In this document: positions 23,801-35,800 of the stretch, one piece after another | Layout: every line of letters begins with the position of its first letter | How positions within the stretch are numbered: position 1 is the first letter of the stretch | Origin: Uloborus plumipes | Lineage: Eukaryota; Arthropoda; Arachnida; Araneae; Uloboridae | Direction of reading: 5' to 3' | Length of the DNA stretch: 64,000 nt | Assembly: GCA_038373865.1 (NCBI GenBank) | Contig: JAXGGA010002316.1 | Location: 61,227 to 125,226, forward strand | Notes under the pieces: generated by a model | What the model was told of the DNA's origin: nothing | Database searches by the model: none | Seen by the model: only the letters and a program-made list of their open reading frames with translations | Made by a program: the position numbers and the translations under genes

Positions 23801-26800
23801 TGAGCTAATAGGAAAGAGTAACAAACAGAACAAACTGAAACACTACCAGACATCAGTAGAGACTAAGGCTTTGAAATGGGGTTAGGCGGGATGATAAAAA
23901 AATAAAAGTTTGGAGCGGGAAGGTAGGAAAAGGGGAGGAGCAATCTGTACAGAAGTTAAACAACATGAGAGGTTATGATCAAAAAAGCAGTGTTTGTTTA
24001 ATATATGTATATAGATATATCTTGCTGCATTACTTTCCTTTACAACAAAATGAAAAAGAACACAAACAATTAAAAAAATTAAATAACAGCTGCACACTAG
24101 ATAATGTGGGAAGATAGTTATGGGGACACAGACATATGATCTGATATTTTGATTTATTTTCAGTTTTGTGCGAAAAGAATAGAAAAAACGATGAGAACAA
24201 GGAGAAACAGTGCTATTTTGCTGTTTGCTATGATCTTGGGGCGACCCATTTATTTCCTCCCTTCAAAATTGAAGATTGGTGCTGGGGTAGGAGATGAAAT
24301 GAATCATAAAGTTAAATTTCAGATATTGAATGGAAGTACACTTTGAAGTTCGGATCGAAAAGAAACACTTCGTCTGAAAAACAATATATATACCAAGGGT
24401 GAAAATAATCCTCAATTCAATCCCGAGGTTGGACGTCATATTAGTATAGTGTGAATGGTATATTTGGGTGGGGAGGGGGATACTTCGTCTAGTTATAAGG
24501 GAACCCATTTACCAACTTTAAATAAGTTTACTATTCATTTTGTATCAAAGAGTTTTTTTTAAAACATTTTGAACAGTTTTGAAAAAAAAAAAGAGTGGTT
24601 GTGCGGGGAGGGAGGGGGGGGGGATGAACCTGACAAATCTATAAGCTCATGCCAGCTCACTTTAAACATATTCATGTTTATTTACTACTTTTTAGACCAT
24701 CACAAGCCAGACAACTTAGTATTTAAATAAATAGAATCTAAAAAATATCATTTTTTTCCTATACAGTTTTATTCAAAAATTCAAAAAAATATGATCCCAT
24801 TGAGATCCCAATCTAAAAATTTGTACAAACATAGATAAAATACACAAGAATTTTTGAGAATTTTTTGAAAAAAATTCATTATATGTTTTTCGAGAAATTT
24901 AAATTTGAAATTTAAATTTTATTTTTTGAAAAAGAAAATTTTTATCAAATTAGTCATGTTGCATATCAAATTTAGCGGCAACTAACGTACTTTAAAATGC
25001 CATTTACAAAATCGTTCTATCTATATTTGGTGCTGAGTTATGGTCCCTTTTATCTTCCCTTATCCATGGAAAAACGAGAGTTTTTCCAAAGTTCAAAGTC
25101 TCATAAATGAAAAAATAATAGAGATAAAAATCTAAAAATTGAGACTTTTAATAACCTCCAGGGGTACAATTGATGAGCCAAATTTGAAAGAAATACAAAA
25201 ATGTAAGGTAAAATTTTTCTCAGATTTTGGATCACTTGACGTGGAATGACCCCTAAGTCAAACGGTCAGTAACATAAGATTCTGGAAGATGTTGCTATTT
25301 TCTTCAAAAGGAAAGGATTCCATGATAACATGACTTCAACAAGTACTGTCTGACGTCAGAAGCTGCGACAATCACTGTTTAACAGTTTTATCTTACTATT
25401 CTTATGTTTAATGGGCATTTTAAATGAAATCTCGTTATACTATGATACTTCAGTTTTGAGGAAATTCGCTAATTTAATTGTCAACTTATAAACCTTGACC
25501 ATCTTAACACATAAAATAAATCTATACAAAATCATGAGATAAAGTAGAAAAACAAAATACTTGTTCTTGCATATTACAAGGGTTGGTATACTCATTTTAT
25601 GAAACTCTCACACATAAAAGATTTAAATTGATAAAATATAAGCATAAATCATACATGAAACAATGGTCAGTTCTTTCTTTGTCAAAATAAAATATGTATA
25701 AAAATGGAATAGTATGACAGAAATATGCTTCTTTCCCGATCTTTTTTATTTGTAAAAAATTAAATATGAGAATTTAAAATATAAAAATAGCATTGTTAAT
25801 TTCCCTACACAACATTTTAAAAATATTCTTTGTAATCTTTGCAATTGTGAAAATCACAAAGCTAAGTTTTTTCTGTGCAAACAGATTATAATGCAGAAAT
25901 TTTTAGGACATAGGTCTTTTTTTTCCTAAAATATTAGCAGGTTTGAAAAATAAGTGTTAATTACATTTGGTACATGTAGTGAACAATTAGTTCTGAAATG
26001 CACTTTCTGGACTGTTAAAATAGGTTAGGAAATTTAATTCTCACAACTTAAGGTAGTAGTCTGGTAACTTATGCCTATTTTCATGACTTCTTTGGAGGGT
26101 GGTTTTTTTATAGGAAAATAAAAAAGAATTATCTTGAATATTAAGAGCGTTTTTATTTACATATTGAAAATATAAAAAAAATTTATTTGAAAAAATTTAA
26201 TAGTTTATTACTATTATTATTGTCACTCAAAGTTGGAACTTCAAAAAAAATGCATGTGGGTGATTATGGCTCTTGATGTTATCTGAAATCAAATATTCTT
26301 GATTATTCTTAATCTATATACATGTCATTCTGGTCGGAACTACTGAAGTTAAATGTCAAGGGTAAATAACAAGATGGCGGTCTTTAAAAAAAAAAGTCCT
26401 TTTATTTTAGCAAAGAAAGGGTTGTAAAATAAAAAGTTAGGGATAAAAAAAATTCTCTTTAGTTCCGACGAGAACTATAAGTGTGTAGAACAGCCTGTTA
26501 AAATTTGAAAGCAATTGGTTCTGTAGAAGAAAAGTTAGGACCCGGGCCGACCAGAAAGTGTTTTGAGAAAAATGCGTTTAAAGTTCAACAACAAACTCCG
26601 AGGCACTCTAGGAAACTCGTTATAACCCCGAAATATTTCGAATTTCTGTCTGAAATTTTCATAGTATATTCTCAAAACATTGAACTTTCAAATTCGGCAA
26701 AAAAAAAATTTTCGATTTTCTAAACCCAAGTTACCACTACCTTAAACCACTTCGTTTTTTCAAATAAGGGTTCTAAGAACGATAACAGTCAATTTTTCTC

Positions 26801-29800
26801 TTGGTTTCCCGAGGTGGATAAAAGTCTAGATTTATCTAAATATAATTATATCTTTTATGTTAGAATACCTCCAAATATTAACATTTCTCATAGAGAGATA
26901 TGGTTTGTTGGTGCTAATTTCGGTAAATGTAAACAATAAGTACAATAAAAAAAATTATGTGATACATTCCCATGCTGAATCATTTCAGTTTATTTTATCC
27001 CTTTATTTATCTGGAAAAGCTTTATGAAATACTTTTTTAGAAGCTTAAATATAGAGCTCTGATCTTTAAGAACAATTGGTAAGGAAATACATTCTTCTTT
27101 GATCTTCTTTTTAGTAATCTTTTGGCCGAATATTTTTAAAGTTTGAACTAATGCTATCATTTTCAAAAAAATTACTCCAAATTATTTTTTAAAATCATTA
27201 GTAATGTATAATGAACTCATAATCATACAAAAGTATGCTTTAAATGCAATTTGTGTAACAAAAACAAGTCAACTTTTCAGCGGCCGAATAGCTGAATATT
27301 CAGATTTGCGTTTGGCCGAAAATTCGGTATTCGGCCAAATCCCTATTAGGTGCATTCCTAGTCCGGACCAACTATTTTTAAAATAATAAAGTGTAATAAA
27401 GTAATTATCACTCTTAATACAAGAAAAGGATTAATACTCTGTGGCCCAATTGTATTTGGAGTGATAACAATTTAATTTTTTTTTTCTAAAAATTATCTAA
27501 GCACCAAAAACACAGTTCCCTGGCTGTCCCAATCCAATAGTTTAACACTTAAAGGCAATATTTCAAAAAACCTACTATCACTTCATAAATTTAGCAATTA
27601 ATATCTAAAAATAGAATAATGCAACTATATCTTTTTCATAAAATAAGGTCTAATTACGCATTTCTAAAACTTAAAATTATCACGTAAATCGCTTTCGGAG
27701 TTTTTTCAAACAGTCCCCTGCCATAAATTAAAAGCTCCAATAGAAAAAAGATGTTTTTAGGCATGAAGTTTAAAGTAATCAGTGTGAATTTGCTGAGAAT
27801 AGTGTTGAAACGATACTTTGTTTAGTTTGAGAGCCACATTTGTGATGAAGCTATGCATCTGGGTAGTTATGCAAACAGTCCCCTGGGAAGTGATTTTATT
27901 AATGTCAATTAATTTAATTATGAAACATATTAGTTATGTCCACGATTTGCAAGGGGGTCATTCCGTGTCAACTCAACACAGGGCTCAGACCTCACCCCCT
28001 CAGATTTTGATGAAATTTGGTACAGAGGTAGTGTTCATATAGACATGTTAAAATCTAAATTTTTTTTTGAAAAATACGAAGGGGTTTTGAAGATACAGCG
28101 CTGTAAAAGTAACAAAAAGGGGTCAAAACACGTGAAAGACACAATTTTCAAAATGACCTAAAATTTTTTCTAAGTGAGGTAGAGACCTGAAACAAGTGCC
28201 ATTTGACAGCATTTTTAAGGGCCTTTTGAATGATATACAACATGATTCGGTCTAAAAAGAATTTGTTTCAATTAAATTTAAATTAAAATTTAAAATTCTC
28301 AAAATGCGCCGCCTCAATTTTTTTCAAATTTTTTTATAAAAATGCTTATACACTACTTAAATGGCTGTAAAAGTTTCAAGATGGGCTTATAATGGGTTCA
28401 TGTTGAAAAAAAAATCATTGAATAAAGCAGTAATGGATCTACAGCACAATTTAGCATAATATAGCATGGTTTTAGTACTAAAAAATATATATATTTAAGG
28501 GATGAAATGGATTCAGATTGATTAGCTAGTTACATTTCAAGTAGCTGATTTCAATAGTATTTGCAATTAATTTAATTTTATTTATATACCTGTTGTCAGG
28601 TCTTTCTTTTTGAATTTTTCCAGGGGAAGGGCGGGGGCAATAACTACAAACAATGTAAATACATCCAAAACCAGCAAAAATTATACCCACTTAAATGAAA
28701 ATAGATTGGTATCCCTATTCCAGGGAGAGCCAAATATCATAATTAATTTATCTGTTTACCTGTTGTCATTTCTTTCATTTTGAATTTTCCAGTGGAATGG
28801 GGGGGTGCAACGACTACAGACTCAATGAAAATTCCACCCCAAAACTGCAAAAACCGTACGGGTGAATATCAGGAAAAGTGCCAATTTGACCATGGAAATT
28901 TTCAATTTTTAAAGATACTCAGAAAATTAAATTAATAGGGTATTTCAAATACACATAAGTAACAATTTTTTTTTTAAATTAGGGGCATGGTCAAGGTAAA
29001 CATTTACCCCCATTTTAGGGGGGTTGTCTTTGAGCGTTACCGACATGATGAGAATGCTACCGATCTGACAAATATTACAGATTCTACACACTTCTAGTGC
29101 ACAAAAGTAAACATTTACTCACTACCTTTTATGTTTAAAAAGAATAAAATTATTTCTTAGTATATAATAATACTTACACAGTCAGAACGCTTTTTTGTAT
29201 CATAAATAAAATTAGAGACCAATTAAAAGTTAGTTAAAATTAAATTAGTGGGACAAAGTTTTTTTCAAACAAATAAATAGGTTAACAGTTAAAAACTCAA
29301 AATAAAATAAAATTCTTAATACAATCTTAAAAAACGAACTTAATCCAAGACAGAGTTTTGGCGGGGGGGGGGGGGGGGGATTTGCACTAAACTGTTCATA
29401 GGTTTTCCATTTAAAAACAAAATTATATTTTGGGGTGCAGTAGTTACGAACGAAGGTCTGAATATTAATGTAATAGAAAAGAGGGTGAAAATGGCAATAA
29501 TTTTTTGTTTAAAAACTCAAATTTTGCGGAAAAATTAATGTTTTTGAAGCATTTAAAAAAACAATAAATAAACTGTTTCCATTAATGGAAAATTTGGCGA
29601 TGCACTTGAAATTATCTTTGTTCTTTAAAACTCAACACAAAGCACGAAGAAAGAATCTGCGAAAAAACATCGGTAATGCATACATCCGTTTCGTAACAAA
29701 TATCTTCCACTTCGGCGCTGCCGACATGACAAATTTCTCGCAATATGATAACTGAACATCCCTAATTAAAGATTCGAAAATAAAAACGCCGTAATATGCC

Positions 29801-32800
29801 CATGACGGTAGGTTTCATTTCCATTATGCAAAAATAGATTGAAAAATTAGTTTATTTTGTGTCTAAATTTCCGCTGCCGACATGACACTTCATTTGGTAG
29901 AAACAGAAAAGTCAAGATTGAAGAAATCTTACCTGTAATTCAATGCAGCCGAAGTGAAAATTTTCTATCGGAACTGAAACGTCACATATTAGAGCTTCAC
30001 CCAGCGTAACTTTTGGCGCTAAAAAATGTTTTGTCTGGATTTTATCATTCCAGAAGTTGGCTCCCTCGTCAAGTTATGAAAACTTGTGACAAGCAGAAAA
30101 TGCTTTTTTTTATCGATCTAAATTCATTTTATCTTTAATACAAGAGTTAATCGTCATAGGTAAACATAAAACACGTTATTTCCTTTTGTATTTATTTCTG
30201 CAATGATGTTTTATAATCCACAGGATTTTTTTGAACTTTGCGATTCGAATGTGTGACGCGCTGCCGACATGACATTGAGGCAATAAAAAGAGTTCTATTG
30301 TCACAAATTAAAGCAAAACCTGAAAATTTTGTTGTGGATTGTATGTGCGATGCAGTTTACTGTATGAGAAAAGAAAAAACTTTGGTTTTTATTTGGAAGT
30401 GCTCGAGAAATTCAGTTGTGACTTAAATTAGCACTTTTCCTGATATTCACCCGTACTCATTTAAATGGAAATAGGTTAATTTCAATATTCCCCCCCCCCT
30501 TTCCTAAATGGTGGGTCTGCATGTTGAAGAGTACTCATAAATGTAGGTAATAGCTTGCAAATCTAGTAATCTTATATTTCAGTCTATTATTTTATTCTTT
30601 GAAATAATTAATGGAAAAATTTAGACAGAAAAATATTTTGTTCTAGGAATTTTTCGTATTTTTAATTTTGTTAATATAAATAAATCTAAGGAAATTCATC
30701 TTGATGTATGCTTACTCATCATTTTTAAAAATGTAACTATAATAAATCCAGTTATCAATTATTTGAATGGTAACTTGCTATTAAAAAATTAAAATGCTTG
30801 TAAGTAATTCGGTAGTCATTAAGATGATCTCATGATTGCAAAAGAAGGATGAAAAATGTAATAAAAATTTGTTACCACATCTAGATAATGTTCCATTAGG
30901 TATGACCAAGCAAGAAGGAATAAAACTATATATATTAAGATACATTTGGCAGATGTAAGGTGTCAATATATATTTTGTAAATCGCCATCTTCCTTGTTTC
31001 AAGCTCAGTGTGAATTCTGATCTGCCCCAAAGTCAGATGTCTGTCTTATTGGAGTAGGTTGAAGAAATAGTGGTAATACTGAGTTTTTGTTAGTGCATAA
31101 GTGAATCAAAGGAAATTGGAATTTCAGTTTCAAATTCTTTTATCTTGTATATACTAAAATTAATGTTAAAAGCTGTCTAAGTATTAAGTGTTTGTAAATC
31201 TAGGGTAAAATGTAAATATTATTTAAAATTTAAACTATGGCTGATCAAAGGTACTTTACTAGACAGTGCTTTAATCCATTTAAAAAGAATAACCACAGGT
31301 AAGAGACAAAAAGAAATTACACAATGTTGCAGACTGGATGACAGAATATTTGAGTGGAGTTCCAGAAAATGCCAAAATCTGCCATACTTGTAGAAAATAA
31401 TTGTCTCTTTTAAAGAAAAATGAAGACTCAGGCCAGAATATTGAAGAAAGTTATGTTCTGAAAGTTGTGATCCAAATTTTGCTCCTAAGTTGGAAATTGT
31501 TGAAACATTAAATGTGTCACTACAAGAATTAGGAGAATCTTCAATCGAAAAAAGGAAATCAGAAAAAACAGGTTATTCAGCAAGTAACATGAAAAAGATC
31601 AATGCTGCATTGAAATGCAAACTATTTACTAATATTGAAACATTCTGAGAGAGAGCCTCAAACAGCTGAAGAAACCGTTTTAAATAATTTGAAAAACTAA
31701 ATTTGCTGATTCTTCTAATGTTAACATTCAATGATACTTACCTGCTTGCCAAAGTCATGTTGTATATGAAAAATAATGCCAGAATTCTCAACGCTCCTAA
31801 ATACCTGCTAAGAAAATCAAAAAGACTCTTACAAGATAAAGGTATCCTGACTAACCCTAATCAAAAACCAAGAAAAAGTCTTCCTCCTAAAAGTGCAGAA
31901 ACCATAAGCGTTCTGTGAAAATGACGAAATTAGCAGAATATAGATTGAAAGCAGGAAATGCAGGAATGAAAGATTGTATAGATGTTTGAACAAAAAAGGG
32001 GGATATAAAAACATTCAAACGGTTGATTCTCTAACTTGATGGACGCTTATGAAGATTATAAGATCTATGAGGGAGAGATATATAGATCTTATAAAGATAA
32101 ATATCACAATTTTAAGATACTTTTGTGCAAATTGCTGAACTGAGACCAAAGTATTGTATACTTGCAGGTTAGAGTGGAACTCACACGATTTGTGTATGCA
32201 CTACCCACCAAAACGTAAAGCTAATGATAGAGAATGGGGGGGGGGGGGGGATCCCTGGAATAAGTAAATTTTAACCTATTTCCATTTAAATGAGTACGGT
32301 TTTTGCTGTTTATGGTTGGAATGAACATTAAGTCAAAAGCCGTGGACCCCCTATTTCCCCGGAAAAATTCAAAATGAGACATGATAACAGGTAAATAGAT
32401 AAATAAATGATGAAAAGGGGGGGGGGCTACCTCTGGAATAGGGAAATCAACCTATTTTCATTTAAATTGGAATAATTTTTGCTATTTTTGGGCGTATTTA
32501 CATTGTCTGTAGTCATTGCACCCCCCCCCCATTCCCCTAGAAAAATTCAGAAGAAAAGACGTGACAACAGAAACTCTAAGAATCAGCTACTTGAAATTTA
32601 ACTAGCTAATCAAACTGAATCCATTTCATCCCTTAAATATATATGTTTTTTTAGTGCTAAAACCATGCTATATTATGCTAAATTGTGCAGTAGATCCATT
32701 ACTGCTTTATTCAATGATTTTTTTCAACATGAACCCATTATAAGCCCATCTTGAAACTTTTACAGCCATTTAAGTAGTGTATAAGCATTTTTATAAAAAA

Positions 32801-35800
32801 ATTTGAAAAAAATTGAGGCGGCGCATTTTGAGAATTTTAAATTTTAATTTAAATTTAATTGAAACAAATTCTTTTTAGACCGAATCATGTTGTATATCAT
32901 TCAAAAGGCCCTTAAAAATGCTGTCAAATGGCACTTGTTTCAGGTCTCTACCTCACTTAGAAAAAATTTTAGGTCATTTTGAAAATTGTGTCTTTCACAT
33001 GTTTTGACCCCTTTTTGTTACTTTTACAGCGCTGTATCTTCAAAACCCCTTTGTATTTTTCAAAAAAAAATTTAGATTTTAACATGTCTATATGAACACT
33101 AGCTCTGTACCAAATTTCATCAAAATCTGAGGGGGTGAGGTAAAATTTTGCCAAAAATTGTGTTGATTTGACGTGGAATGCATCCTTCTAAGGAAATGGT
33201 GTAGTTCAATATCTACGGGCTAGTAGCCATCTACAGAATGTTACCGCTTTTGAAGATTTGGGTTGCTCAATTCTTGTTCTCATGAGAAATGGTTAGAAGA
33301 AATTTGCATATATCTGATTGAGTACATAAGTAGTAGCATATTGTTGGGACAAATTTTTATATGTTCCATGCATTGAAAGTTGTTTTTATGAAGACCGCTT
33401 CCCTCGGTGAACGCAAATTGATACACAATACGATACTAACCCTAAGCTCATGGTTCCAAATGTGATTTAGCTCAAAAGCTTGGCTTGGCTAAATCAACCA
33501 TTGTTTGGTAGGGCGATATGAGTTTCAAGATAACCTGACAGAAAGCACATGCTCGTAGATCAAATTGAAATAATTAACCTTATTACTGCACAAAATTTGC
33601 AAGCAAATATCAGTTTCCAACACGATGGTGATTCTGCACATTTTTCAAATGCGGTTCGAGACTTTCTGACAGAACAATACCCGCAATGGTTTGATCGTAT
33701 GAGTTCTATTCCTTCGCAGCTTAGATCGCCAGACCTGATGCCAGTGGACTTCTTTATCTGGGGATTCTTGAAACAAGCAGTTTACTGCACAGAAGTAAGC
33801 AGTTTGCAAGACATGCACATTCTGCTTGACTGAGCAGTAGCAAATCTGACACATGAAATTTTAGTGAGAGCAATTGTAGTTTCAGCTCATAAAAGGCCAG
33901 GGGCATCTATCAGGTGTGAGGGCTGCAGCAGCTTTGGTACATTTTGAAGATTGCTTACATGTAAACGTACTCATTAATGTTAGTCTTAACTCTCTTAATT
34001 TTTCCTTTTCCTCTGTGAAAAGAGTGAAAGTAATGATTCCATTGTTTCGACTTGTTTTCTCTTGCTGTGTTTGTTAACTTAAGGTTTAAAGTCATTATTC
34101 AGCTATAAATCTTTCTTTTTCTTGAACAAATAAAAACAGTATGTTCCGATGAAATAGAAAATTAAAACAAGAAAAGCCTGATAAGCCCTTTGCTGGTTTC
34201 CCAATCCGACAAATGCCGATTGAGCCGACAGTATGAATACTGTAACAAAAGTCTCAATTTCCGCTGAACTTGAAGCCCCATATAATTTTCTGTTGTATCA
34301 TTTGAATGCTAGTGAAATGGGTTAGTTTTTAGTAGATTTGACCGGTTGTAGCTCATACTGTTCTTTTTGAAAATGTCGATTGAAAAGTTTGGCGCAATTT
34401 TAGTTCCGAGTGTTTCTAATGTTTCATAGCTTGTAGCTTGCTGTAAAGTACGTCGATTTTAATGAGGAAAGTGTCATTTTGTAGGCTTCAGTCTGTTCTT
34501 TCCAACTATATCTTTATTTTGTGTATAAGTCTTACAGGAATTTCAGAAATCGGTCTTTACTTCAGAATTTTGCCTTTTCAATTATTTTTCTGAAATCTTC
34601 CATAACTCGGTTACAGGTAAGAATATAACATAACAAAATACTAACACAATAAACAGAAACGAAATTGAAGGAGGCGAGGAATTAACAGCCTTATTCACGA
34701 TCGCGAATAATCCTTCAATGTTGCCACTGTTGAAGATAATGCGAGGATTCGCCCGAAATCGTTACTCACACTCGCAAAAGGAAGATAATTCAAGCCTAGA
34801 ATCTTGAAATTATAGCCTCGAATCTGAGCCGCCGATCAGGCGGTTTAATTCCATGATTATACTCACTACCACATGTTTTACATGTAGGAAAAGACAAAAC
34901 ATGGCGGATATGATGTTTGCATTTTGAAATATCCCTCTGATTCCTTACTTTTTTTGCGAAATAAACCTGTTAATATGCATCTTAAAACGAAAAAGTAGCG
35001 TGATAACAATGGTAGAAAAATTCAGAAACATTTTTAAGAACTGAATAGATTCTTGGTGGCCCAAGATGGACTCTGTTGAAATTTCTCACTTACAGTGAGT
35101 TTTTAATTGATTTAAGTACCTTAAAATTAATATTTTTGAATGAATTTTTTTTTGAAGATGCAGTTTACCAAGATATATAACATACATAAGTTGTGGAAAG
35201 CTCTGACAGTTAGAAAAAAATATAAAAAATAGCAAAGATCTGTCAGCTTCCGAAAACATTGGCGGCCATGATGAACGACTAGGAATCCTGGGAATGTCGT
35301 CAATGTCACCTGATCAAAAGCGACCAATTGCAGAAGTTCTTACATCTGTGTCTGAGTAATCCCGCTCTTCATTTATTCAAGGTTGGTGAATAAGAACGGA
35401 GGCTGGATCTGGATCGCAGGATAGATCAAATTCGGGATTATTCTACAGCCAAGCCGTGATTGTGAATAAGGCTGTAAGAGAAGTGAACTTAGAAAAGTTG
35501 AATTCAGAGCTCATCAGCCGTGGGGGATTCAAGAGTGGTCAAAAGACCAAAACTTATAATACAGACTATGAAGAGAATGTTTAAATTCAAATACAGTTTA
35601 ATTGGAGAAATTATTGACCACTTGCGAAGCAGAATCCAAAATTTCGGAAAAAACAGTGGAAGAAAAAAGACGCTTATTTCATAATATATAGATATAATTG
35701 ATTATGCTCTCTAATTAAAATCGTACAATTATGTAAATTAGTCAAACACAAAGCCTAAAGATTACGAATTTATCGATATCTCATTTGATAATCATTTCAC

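Larger units (their letters stand above)
27955..33185 (+). mobile_element. long-inverted-repeat element (copy 2) carrying a relic transposase
   Basis: The left end GGGTCATTCCGTGTCAA is mirrored at 33169-33185, with the last bases diverged. The arms (27955 to about 28860 plus 30453-30510, and about 32236-33185) mirror each other through many blocks, such as ATGCGCCGCCTCAAT at about 28303 and its inverse near 32815. Near the inner end of each arm a unit of about 170 bp is duplicated (28589 and 28759). The loop carries a decayed transposase. The left arm is split by the GTAC-flanked element. No clear target duplication is seen. Confidence 0.8.
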
